Source: Prostheceraeus crozeri (Eukaryota; Platyhelminthes; Polycladida; Euryleptidae). From it: DNA of 64,000 nt. The stretch spans positions 682,001 to 746,000 of the forward strand of contig CAJQUW010010302.1 in the NCBI GenBank assembly GCA_907163375.1, given 5' to 3'. Every line of letters starts with the position of its first letter. The first letter of the stretch is position 1. Under the pieces are notes generated by a model. That model did no database searches, was not told the DNA's origin, and worked only from the letters and a program-made list of their open reading frames with translations. Shown here piece after piece: positions 10,990-22,062 of this stretch. A program made the translations under genes and the position numbers.

Positions 10990-11227
10990 GATAGAAGTCA
11001 AACTTTATTTAAGCACCGTCCCCGGATCTACAAGGTCCTATATACAAGGTCCTAATATCTAGACCAAACAACGCAGACATTACAATTTTCTCTGTGCTTC
11101 TCTCACAAGTCAGAATTGTAACCTGATGTGATAGGGTTTAGTGGCTACCAAATCGCACAGACTCGAACCACGGACATTTTCTATTTCCACACCGACGCAC
11201 GGCCATTTACCAACTGAGCTATTTAAC
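10990..11227 (-). mobile_element. tRNA-derived SINE (or tRNA pseudogene with tail)
   Basis: On the minus strand the head contains an A-box-like TAGCTCAGTTGG (near 11220) and, about 45 bp on, a B-box-like GGTTCGAGTCT (11169-11158). These are the two internal promoter elements of RNA polymerase III. The acceptor arms do not pair, so this is not a working tRNA. Downstream on the same strand about 170 bp follow, ending near CTTAAATAAAGTTTGAC, which may be the SINE tail. No second copy was recognised in the window, so the lower boundary is a guess. Confidence 0.5.
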
Positions 11228-13274
11228 TCTGTACCTATGAATGCTAACAAGTTCCTACAAGACTATTTTTTATTTGCTTCGAACTTTAACAAAACAAATA
11301 TGTGTCTTACTAATAATTTTTCCATTTGCTTGCTCACTTGCTTGATATCTGCGACTTGCAAAACTTTTAATTCACTTTTAATCTTAACACAAACATGTCG
11401 CACATGCGAACAAATTCGTAGATGCCGTGGCACTTGCCGTTATACTTTCGCCTTTATATGAAGATGAAGACTTTCGGGGAAAGTAAATACAAAAATGTCC
11501 AAAAGCTATTGCTCCACATCTAGAAATTAGTCGAAAGCGTTATTCCTTACTGCTATCCTCACTGCGCTATTCCTCACTAGTATCAAATCGGTAAAGTATG
11601 TAAGCGATCACTTTTATATTCAATGCAAATTTCATATTGAAAAAAGTGAGTGATGAATCAACAAAAACCTTTTTACAGCTTTGCTTCTGAAATATTAATC
11701 TAAAGTATATTTATTTGGATCAGTGTAAAAAGAGGAAGAATTTTGATTTGTGCTTAGGTTGAACCTAAAATGTGCAAAATTATTTGAGAAGTACCGTAAT
11801 GCTGATTGCAACTTTTGTGTCAAAGCACTACGTGAATTTCACAACGACGATTTCTAATATTCATTCAATCTAGGAAAGCTCAGTCGAAATTTTTCCTTCG
11901 TCAGAATTCCAATTTAAAGTATGAATCTTCTCTTCCACATTTATTTTCAACTTTCCTAGACGTCCAAAATTAAAGTTTTATGATATTCTTTACAATCAAC
12001 TACTCATACTCGGAATTCAGCCATCCCATAGGCATTAGAGATTTCAACTTTATTGATCACCCATCGTTCATTCTTTTGCTTACACCACACATTTATCGAA
12101 TGAATTATACATTCGTATTAAACCTGTCTGTGCTCGGAAGTTGACAGGTAATGTTTGCAAGTCTGACACTCCTTCATCACTTTTTGTTTAAAAAGATTTA
12201 GTTGAACATTCGTACATTCTTCAGGAAGATTTTGGGTTAATTAGTCACCTTCCAGCATTTTCCTAGGAAGAGTATCTTCCCGAGATGCTTTTGATTTCCT
12301 CAACAAAAGGCTTTTTACAATTTCTGTATGAGTATTCCTTCATAATCTGTGCAAATTGATTGACAGCTTACAGGAAAACATGAGAAGACGAGAAGAATGA
12401 CATGTTTGAAAGAAAAGTGAAAAAAAAACATATAAATATATGGTAATTAACAATGGAGAAGGAACATACTGAAAAGGTACTATTTGCAACTCCAAGTGAA
12501 CACTTATTTCATTGACACGCTTTTAATTTTCTGCTCTCAATTAAGATGACAGTTATCATTGTTTTTAAACAAAAAATATAATCTACATTTCAGATTTTTA
12601 TAATCTACAATGTGTAACCATGTAATATTCTTAATCAATAAATAATAATAATAAATTAGATAAATAATAAATTGTACTAATAATAGCATTATTGATATTC
12701 AAGTTCAATCCTCTAACATCTAGAACTGAAATCCCAACACCTTAGTTCTGTCCATAAAAAAGATGAAGCTCCTTTCAACAGTCAATTCTTTTTAATTTGC
12801 AAATATGGTTGTGAGTGTTGTCCAGAAGGTTACATTGCGGAAACTGGGCACCATGTTTTGATCATATAAATTCGTACATTTAAGTGACCCATAGGCTAAT
12901 ACACGCATTGCGATGAAGCCATTTTGATAAACTCACATGAAATATTGATATTAAACTTAGGAACAGGCAGCTTCATTCTACTGACCTGAAAATATATATT
13001 TAACTTAATTTGTTATTCTCACGGTTTATTGATCTCCCGGTTTTGTAAACCAGTTTGTTTCCATACTCTGCCGCACTATTGGTACAATAGATTTATTTAG
13101 ATGCCATTTGGCTAAATTAATGGAGGACTGCTGTTTTACAGTTTTGCATTGAGGTACGATTGTTTCATAGCTCAGGGTGACCATGCAAGCAGATGCAGAG
13201 AAATGTATCACCGGGTCCCGTGTTTATTCTTAAGCAGCGTAAAGTGCTAGTTAATTTATGAAGAAGACTCTATA
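11228..13274. other. Unassigned AT-rich DNA
   Basis: Includes AT-only stretches near 12620-12690. No open frame or repeat termini were recognised until the CACTA-like terminus at 13275. Confidence 0.45.
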
Positions 13275-16200
13275 CACTGTAAACCAGCACCTCCTAAAGC
13301 GAGCTGAATCACCTCCTAAAGCAAGACACTATTTGTAACTAATAAAAAAATCCTAAAGCATGCGCTTTTTAGAAGGCCAGCCTCTCACCTCCTAAAACAT
13401 TTTTTCAATGCCATTTTCTACTTTTCCCTTATGACAATGCATACTACTATCTTTATTCAGCAATAGACGGGTTACGCATTAAGATTTATTGCAGACAAAG
13501 CTCTCATTATATTCATTCACTATTTTTTCTCTTGCTTCACAAACAACCCTCTAAGGAAATAAGAACCCTTTTACACTGTAGTATTGTTATGCAAGAAAAC
13601 ATGACATTAGTGTTGTACAATTTATAAAATTTAATATATTTATTAACAATTATAATAATTGTTTATTAATAATTAACAATAATTAGTAATATATTTATTT
13701 CATAAAACAAATTTGTAAAATTGACACCCGGTACCAAAATGAATGCAATCACAGGTCTATTGATGAAACAGATACAGAGAAATTTCATGTATACATGTAC
13801 AATGTATGTTTGTCATGATTTCCATTGACTTTGAAATATACGATTACTTGACTTGACTTGCAATGAAAATTTTGGCCTGACCACGCAATTTTCGGTGACA
13901 AAAATACAAATGTTACATAATATAATCAGTGTCTGGACAGTACAAAATGTCAGAAACGCGTAGGATATTTATTACAGACTTATGTGGATAAAAACATGTG
14001 TGAAATCGTAGATCAACAATTGCTATAAAGATAAAGTAACGAATAGAGTCTCAAGATGCGAATGTCGAATAACATTCAAGTGCTGGATATGCAAATCAAT
14101 CTCTATCATTGTTCAAGTAAATTAGGATCTAAACTAACAGATATTGCACCTCTAAAACATCATGGAAAACATCAAGAAATTATTATAGAAAGATAAAAAC
14201 TAAAGAATTCAAAGTAATTCATGGCACAAAAAAATTCACAGAGTTTTGCACTGATCTTGATGAAGATGTGACGCACACGAAGAAGACCTTCCAGCAGTTT
14301 TTACGGTGGTCAAGTACTGTCGATTGCGTTGGAGATTATACGTATGAAACAAGACTGCATGTACCATGATGGTATAGATGCTTCATCCGCCAAAGCACCT
14401 ATTCAATATTTGGACACCACATATTTGTATTCACTGATATTCCAGTCGAAATGATTGCTGAAAAGAAAAAGAGATTTTAGTTAGGAACAATGTAGTGAAA
14501 GGAAAGAAATAATTAACTTTAAGATACAAGAACGTCAGATCTACATGTTACATGCAGCATGCTGAACAAATTATGATTCCTTCAAATATTCGAAGTTTCT
14601 GATTTGTCTGATAATTGAAAAAAATAGAATTTCTTATAAACATGCATACACAGAGCATATCGTGTTTTTTAAAATTATTTTTATTACTCTATTTATTTTG
14701 ATATACGCCTAGATAATGTAATTTATCAATGCTGTATTGAATACATGCAGATGTACTTTGATAAAATGACTGAAACCTCTTGTTGCAGAAAATTGGCTCC
14801 TTTCTTAGTTATTCGATGTTCTACAGATTATGGAAATTAACGAGTTTCAGATCTCCAACAAAAGCATAATATATGCTAATAATCCATATTCACAAGTACT
14901 AACTTTCGTTTGAAAGTTCTAATGCAATACTACACATGTTTCTTATTGATTCTCCCACTTCAGACAGCATGCACTGTCTTGCAAACTGCTAAGTGACAAC
15001 AAGTTGCCGCACTTATTAATCAGATGAAAACTATATGAGCGTCACAGGTCTCTACCAAACATGCATGAGCTAACTTGACTTCAGAAACAATAACTGGCAT
15101 GGCTTATATGGCCCAAGATCGTCGTTAGCAATTTAATAAAAATGGAACATCTCCTTTTCTACGGTGATTTAATAGCCATTGTGAAGGCGTCTGAAACTGT
15201 TCAGTGTCAGAGGTTTTGGTTCTATGTGAGTATAGTTCGTTTGAGGAAACCAGCATGATATGCTGATCATGAGATGATTTTATCAGAAAGAATAAAAAAA
15301 GTTCCATTCAATAGGCGAACATTTTCTTGCAATCAGAAATACCTATCATGTATTTTTACAGAATAGAAACATTCTATATTAGTTAAGTAATCTTTCAATG
15401 TTTGTGTTGATGACTGTTTAGTCTTTCCTGTCTGTGATAGAGTCTATCTTTGCCTTGATATCATGCTACGTTGAGAATTTAATAATAATTACTAATTTGA
15501 ATAGAGTATGAAAAAGACTTTCATTACTAAAATGGATTTATTTTTTAAAAGTGGCCAACAGGATGGACTGAATATTTATAGATGTTGAGCAATTAAAGCC
15601 GTACATTAAAAATACGTTTGCATCCAATAGTGTCTGGACATTGTAGAAAAACCGCGGATATTTGAATACTGACAAGAAGGATATTTATTGGCAGAAGATT
15701 CTATACAGAAGTATAGAAGTTTTAATTTGTCAGTAGTCTGTTGGCCCATAGTTCAACATCCGGAATTTCATATATTTTGATGAATATTTATTAAGCGATT
15801 TCACAACTCTATGGCAGCAGAATTTCAATAGATTAGATAAAAACGTTTAAAAGATTGAATGCGAAATTTTAAGCATATGTTTGCAAAAATATGTTTTTTC
15901 TTAAATGTCCGAATCAGGAAACACTGTAGACAACTATTCTACTACATAATGGAAACGAATGTCCTTCAGTGTCGTCTATTGCATTTTTTCGATGTCTATA
16001 CAGCTATCTGACTACAGATTATCGTGACAGTTGGCGATAAATGCTTACATTAGCAGGTTGAATCCAAAACTTGATAAGCCAATTCAATTAATCCTTCACA
16101 TGCGTGTATCTATTATTTTTCTACCTTCGTTAGGAAAACTTATTGGACACACCACTTACAACAGATGAGTACGCACTTGCTTCTCAGAGGCTTTACCGAG

Positions 16201-16982
16201 CACAGATAGCGCGAATGAATGCATGAAATTGACAAATACAATGTATGACTACCTCGAAAATTTACAGCTTTTTGAAATATATATTTGCATTATCCGCAAG
16301 AATTAATTTAGTCCCATTATGAAAAGTGGCATTTTAACTACGGAAGTCTTAGACTCGATTTACATTAGTGCTATACAGCATGGATGCATTACAACTCTTT
16401 CGAATACGGTAGGCTATCAGAGCAACAGGAAACTCACCTCATTTTTCAGACCTGCCGTTAGTTGATGAACCAGATTGATTAGTATATCTGTCACGATTGA
16501 GTATCACGAGAAAATGTAGAATGCAGATTTCTGGCCATTTGGATTCAAGTCTTACCATATTTCTTTTCCATTTATCCAGTATTTCGATCGACGTTGATGG
16601 GAAAGATGTAGTCCCCTGGTATGACATCATGATGCCCATATATTTGCAATTTACTACTGCATAACTTCAACAGATAAGTTAATTTGCCATTCGAAGACAA
16701 AGTCAGCTACATAACCTCGGAGAGATGAAGCGGAGAATGATTCATGTACATACAGCAACGTGAACTTATGATGTCCTCAATAGCAGCTATTGTTATGCGA
16801 CAGAGTTCCTGCTGTCTGGCAAGCAGTGACTCACGCTCTCCCCTATGCAGCTGCTTACGTCTAAGGTTTATTGTTCTCTTCAGCATGCTAGCCTACTAAA
16901 TCAACTTAGCCCTCTGAAATTTTAGTGTGTGGCGCTTTAGGATGCTGATTTCTTCCGCTTTAGGAGGTGCCAGATTACAGTG
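13275..16982. mobile_element. CACTA/EnSpm-like non-autonomous DNA transposon, 3.7 kb
   Basis: The left end reads CACTGTAAACCAGCACCTCC. The right end, reverse-complemented, reads CACTGTAATCTGGCACCTCC, so the termini are matched and inverted. TA stands immediately outside both (13273-13274 and 16983-16984). Just inside each end are several copies of CCTAAAGC in both orientations (left near 13301, 13313 and 13351; right near 16933 and 16957). CACTR termini with clustered subterminal motifs are hallmarks of the CACTA group. The TA duplication would also allow a Tc1/mariner or other TA-specific family. The 3.7-kb interior has no frame above 66 codons and contains an AT-only palindromic patch near 13620-13700, so it is a non-autonomous carrier or fully decayed copy. 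Confidence 0.65.
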
Positions 16983-16984
16983 TA

Positions 16985-19076
16985 CCAGCTGTAAAACAAG
17001 TGTATTTACTATTGTTGTTACGTATGTAAATGTCACAATATAAATCACAATTTATTAAAATTTCATTGTTATCAGAATTTTTTATCAGATGATTGTTATC
17101 AGAAAATTTGAAATATTGAGTGATATTTCTAGGTTACGAATTTTCTCATTAAAATGTAGTAGATGGAAAGCAAATGTCGCCCAGAACTGTGAATGCCATG
17201 CTTCATCGACATTTCTTTGCCATTAAAGTTGGAAGCAAATCCTAGAACTAGAGTAAACGTGGAAGCATTTTTTTGTGGAAATATAATCAAAGTGTTAAAA
17301 TGTTGACTTAAGAGAGTAAATGAAACGTTCGCCTATCTTCATTAAACAACTTTTATTTATTATTAGAGATTCAACATGCTGTATTCATCTATTTTGTCAA
17401 TTTAATTATTGGCATTTTTCACAAAGCAAAGAAGTAACATTCTTAAAATTATTTGTGCTATCAGACAAATTAGAAAATAACTATAACTACGGCATTGTGA
17501 CGGACTAGCATTAATGTTGCAAAATTGCTTATTTGAGACTTCACTTGCGCATCTTTATGAAGGATGTGATTTTATGTGAATATGCACTTTCTATTATCGG
17601 GTGTGACTTTACTCAATTCAGCGTTCAGGCTGATTCAGTCCATGGATCAATATTTCTTGCATATCAAGTGTCTCCTCACTTGTCATAGTTTCCTGTTAAT
17701 TATAATGTCTTAAGTCTTTGTCATACTTTGAATGCATTTCTTCTTTTTCTTTACATTGACAACATAGAAATTCGACACCTAAGATCACACTAGCAACTAG
17801 AATACATATAGGCGCTAGGCGTTTTCATATGTTGTCCTGATGCGCAACCAATATAGATTGGCGACTTCCGATGACCGACAGTACTTTTGATCTCAATTTT
17901 TGGTGAAAGTTTCTAAGGCTAGAAACTCATGATTGTCCTCATTATTCTTTACATATGAAATCATCTTGATAAAAAATTACAACATGCTACCTTAAATCAA
18001 GAATCTACAACATGATCCAGGAATCCGATTATTCATAATACCTATAAGAAACATTGATCAAGATCGACCGAATGCAGCAATATCCCCACTATACCGCATA
18101 CGACAGTTACTGGGAAAACTTACGGCAAGCGAATCCGTGTATATCGAGGCAAATAACTAATGAGAAACTATGGTTAACCTCAGAAGTAAATTATGTCTTT
18201 GATCTCTTAAAAGCCTTTTCTCCCTCTATCTTTTGAAAAACATTTTTCAAGCTCTAAATTAAAAGGAAAGCACTGATACATCCTTAAGTGAGACCATATG
18301 AATTTCTCCACATGCTAAATTTCTGCAATGTCCATAAATTCTATAGTTGCGATACAAAATGTCACAGAATCTGAGCATTGATGGGAAGCATGTTATCAGA
18401 CTTGACCAATTGAAGCGCTTGATTGCCTGATGGTCGTAAACCTTGTGTTTCGTCTTGCAATAACTCATTAGTGCGAATCAGCATTGCCAAAGCTGCGTAT
18501 CGTAAGATATTTAGGATGGTGGAACAAGCTGAAGCTGGAACCTGAGCCTTGAATAACAGACTGGCGTTCGCTTATTTCTACGGCTGGTAATCATAAAAGA
18601 TTGCACAGAGCCAGCTCGATTGGGCATTTTACTGCTACTCGTAAATGTATCAGAGACAAAAAGCCATTTGAAAAAACTAAACTTGCTTAAGTTGTGTTCT
18701 ATAAGATTTAAGCATTTTCAAGCAGAAACAAACTTGTTCAGCATCATCATTCTTTCTTTTTACCATTAAGGTTCATAGCATTAGACGCCAGAGAAATCAT
18801 TTTAATCAAAGATCGGAGACCTCCATTGAACAACAAAGAAGAGTGTCAAAGTTCTCGGCATCTGATTTTCTGATTTCTTTTCTGTGTCCGTGTAAATTTC
18901 TATATTTTGAACTGTGTGTAGCTTTTTTAAGAGAACAGGCCGTCCTATCAGTGAAAATTTTGATAATAAAAGACTGTCATCAGCAGCTTGGTTTGTAATT
19001 GCATCTTTCTGCATAATTTTTTCTGCATGAAAAATGAAAGTTTCTGGATAATGCTGATTAAAGATAGCCTAATTAT
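16985..19076. other. Unassigned AT-rich DNA
   Basis: Frames of up to 70 codons only, with no recognisable domain. No repeat ends or tRNA-like boxes were noticed. Confidence 0.45.
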
Positions 19077-19400
19077 CATATAGTAAGTATGTTAGGTAGA
19101 GTAGCAACTCAACATTTATTAAATCCCCAATGTGTATAGAGTTTCGATTTTCTTAAATGAACTCGAGGCGAACACAGTTGAGCATTGCTACCAAATGTGA
19201 GATGTGCAAATTTTTACAGTTCTGAAGAAATTACCACGGAATTGACTGATCATGATAGTAATGCAGAAAGAATGATAGTATATTACAGATCTTCGCTTCA
19301 CAACAGCCTTGTTAATGCTTGTTAAAGTAGCAATTCGATAGGTTGCTATTACTGTCATGCTCAACTTCAAGAGTATTTTGATAGTTACATTTTACTATGA
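19077..19400 (-). mobile_element. MITE-2 (hAT-type), shortened copy
   Basis: Begins with a degraded MITE-2 terminus (CATATAGTAAGTATGTTAGG) and follows the full copy at 20864-21679 in the same orientation, including GGAATTGACTGATCATGATAG. It stops being alignable near 19390 and is less than half the full length. No matching target duplication was found, consistent with a truncated or internally deleted copy. No coding capacity. Confidence 0.65.
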
Positions 19401-19724
19401 AAAGGAACTTTATTTGGTTTTTGCGTATTAGAGCGGCAGTGATTGCACAAAGCGTGGTGTGATGCAGAGACATGCTCTACATAAGTGGGGATGTGTATAG
19501 CGAGGTACTGCTTTCAACAGGTCATCGACAGCAGCTGATTTCTATCTAAAAGTTATACTGACTTATGCAAAACCAACAATGGGATTGTGATGGACAACAA
19601 ATCATTTTGCTTAATCATTTACCCGTGCAATTTCCCTTAAGTCTCATATTCTTCCGTAATGAACTACAATCGATCATTTGACGATCGAGACAATGATAAT
19701 CGTTTTAATGAGGAAAATCCGATA
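19401..19724. other. Unassigned spacer
   Basis: No frame, repeat end or RNA gene is visible between the shortened MITE-2 and the pogo-like MITE. Confidence 0.4.
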
Positions 19725-19899
19725 CAGTCAAAGCTTGGTAATTAAGACCATAAATACCAGGCTTTCAATGTCTCAATTATCGAAAGTCTTAATTAAACAG
19801 CAACTTAAATATGTCAAATATGCAAAAAATGCCACGTCCGCATAATCTTAATTAACCGAAATCTTAATTGTCCGTGTCCGAATTAACGAGCTTCCACTG
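19725..19899. mobile_element. pogo/Tigger-type MITE, 175 bp
   Basis: The left end reads CAGTCAAAGCTTGGTAATTA. The right end, reverse-complemented, reads CAGTGGAAGCTCGTTAATTC. Each is flanked by TA (19723-19724 and 19900-19901). Termini of the form CAGTnnAAnCTCGnTTAAT with TA duplication are typical of the pogo/Tigger/Jerky branch of the Tc1/mariner superfamily. Internally there are several TCTTAATTA repeats. There is no coding sequence, so it depends on an enzyme encoded elsewhere. Confidence 0.65.
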
Positions 19900-19901
19900 T
19901 A

Positions 19902-20855
19902 GATTAATCTAAAGAAATGAATTCACACAAGGATTTAGCGAAAGTGTTCAACAGTCATTTACATATTTGTTCAATCCATGGCATAGCTGTTGGCTTCTTT
20001 TTGAGACCTCATACCTAACCTACATTTCTAATCTGTATTTCCATTAATGTCGTATGACTGATTCCATGGTCGACTCCAATGAAATTCAACTGAAAACAGT
20101 CAAAGTTATTTGGAATGATTCATGAAATATTCATTTATAAATACAATACAGCAAAGCACATCACTTCATTAGAGCTTGCATGCTGATTTTTATGTTTGTT
20201 TGTTGTAAAAAAGATTCTAAAAACAGTTGATCAATAAGTAGCATTCGCGGGCTATTAGCTGAATTATAAATAATTGTCCTGATATTGTTATCACTTGCCT
20301 TTTAGAGCTTGAAAAAGTATATTTGGCATATTTGTATCTGCGATGAAAATAACCTAATTATGGATTAATAGATAGGCCTATTACTTTCGCGTTGTGAGTA
20401 AATGTTATTTCGTTCTTGTGCTAATTGATCTCTGCGCTCATTGAATGTTAGGCTTTGGAAATGGGAATATCTTTTCATCGATAAAATGCAAGGCTGTCAA
20501 AAATCGCGCCGAGTTATCTCTTTCATCAGAAACTCGTTAAGTGAACTAGCAAATCTCCCGAAGGGAATGATGACGGTTATTATCGGATGGCGCCTGATGT
20601 CCGAAGATTTCTGCAAATAATTTGATTCAGGTACTCTCAAACAAGTTTTATTTACAAGTGTATTCAAAAGTCTCTATGAGATCTTTGTATATTCATCTAT
20701 TAGCAGCAACATTTTTGGGATGATCACTGAATCACAATTTCATTAAATTGTCTCTTGACCATTAATGTGTTTTCCTCAAATGAATTCCGCGGCGTTTATT
20801 ATAATCTAGGGATAAGGTCAACAAAGTTGTATAGACCATATTTTTACTACTCTTC
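19902..20855. other. Unassigned AT-rich DNA
   Basis: No frame or repeat end recognised. A TAGGCCTA palindrome lies at 20373. Confidence 0.4.
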
Positions 20856-20863
20856 ATTCTTGG

Positions 20864-21679
20864 CATACATAGCGTAAGTATATCATAGGCAGAGTAGCAG
20901 CACAGTATTAATTGAACCCCCAATGTGTATGAAGTTTCGATTTTATTAAATGAACTCGAGTTGAAGCCCAGTACCAAATGTGGGATGTGCATATTATTGA
21001 AGTTTTGAAGAAATTTCCACGGAATTGACTGATCATGATAGCAATGCACAGTCAAGAATAGTATTCTACAAATCCACCGTGTCATCACAACCTTGGAGAG
21101 GCAATGTTTGTTAAATTGGCAATTCGATGTGTTTAGTTTAATGCTCAGCAGCCTTATTAACAAGAGTATTTTCTTAAGTGTGATAATATCACAAACTTCC
21201 TGCCACTGAAAAAGCAAAATATCATAATGAAAGACAATGATTATCCTATAACTTTAAAAGATGTAAATGGGTCCGCATTACTATTCAGATTCAAGAAATG
21301 AAGCATAAATGTAGTGAATCACAAAATAATGCCGATGAAAATTGAATTGAAAAAAAAAATTTCAGCCAAGAAGTTCATCATGGGTGCATTATATTGTAGT
21401 TCATGAAATTACCTTATCCGTTTAATTAAGATACCTGTCAGTAAATATTCATTCCCTTTAGTATCCAATAAGTTTCATACTACTTACGGTGGTACTCAAT
21501 CGCTAGCGTATAAACAAAAGAATAATTTGAAAAAATTTAGCTTCTTAAAAATTGATCCAATATTTTTTTGACCACATGAACGTAATAGCTGCAAAAGACT
21601 GAATCTTTTGATATTAAGACTTTCAATGTGTACTAACATTCTTTAGTCGACACTCTACCTACTTTATACTCACTCTATG
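20864..21679 (-). mobile_element. MITE-2 (hAT-type), full copy, 816 bp
   Basis: Flanked by an exact 8-bp duplication ATTCTTGG (20856-20863 and 21680-21687). The termini are inverted: CATAGCGTAAGTATATC near the left end and TATACTCACTCTATG on the right. An 8-bp duplication with short CA-starting termini is the signature of hAT transposons. It aligns in reverse to 51836-52686 and 42125-43263. The 151-codon frame at 20762-21217 crosses the left edge and has no domain; I regard it as chance. Non-autonomous. Confidence 0.75.
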
Positions 21680-21846
21680 ATTCTTGGACATAATCAATAC
21701 ATGCAAAGACGCCCAAACACGGGTTCTTGTCGTCAAAAGTATCTTAAGATCTTCGAGATTTGTTTAGCACCTGCAATCCAAAGGCATGTGGGCCTACAAT
21801 GTACCAGGAGAACATATGTAAGGCACACGTTCTTAATTAACAACAA

Positions 21847-22062
21847 TGAAATTAAATAAACAAAAGATCAAATTGCCATGCAAAACATGTGCGGCTGGCA
21901 GGATTCGAACCTACGACCAAGGTTAACTAGACCTGTGCTCTAACCAACTGAGCTACGAGCCACTTACGCGACTCTGTCAATTGGCAGGATCAAACCCTCA
22001 CCACCACACATCAGTTGTCAAGGCAATAATAATCAATGGATAAATAACACGTCACAATTGTG
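21847..22062 (-). mobile_element. tRNA-Thr-derived SINE, copy 1
   Basis: The tRNA-like core lies at 21891-21963 on the minus strand. It has an A box (TAGCTCAGTTGG), an anticodon loop CTAGTTA giving AGT (threonine), a B box (GGTTCGAATCC), and D and T stems that pair. The acceptor stem is spoiled by one missing and one extra base and the anticodon stem has a mismatch, so it is not a functional tRNA gene. The same core plus about 100 bp upstream and 40 bp downstream recurs at 36859-37602, so the whole unit was copied. Conserved sequence upstream of the tRNA head is unusual for a simple SINE, whose transcript would begin at the head. The unit ends in the palindrome CACAATTGTG. Confidence 0.65.

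Noticed and set aside
20762-21217. 151-codon minus-strand frame in MITE-2
   Set aside because: Crosses the MITE edge, is not maintained in the other MITE-2 copies and shows no domain.
21891-21963. Functional tRNA-Thr(AGT) gene
   Set aside because: Acceptor stem broken by a missing and an extra base, and the unit recurs as a dispersed repeat; treated as a SINE head.
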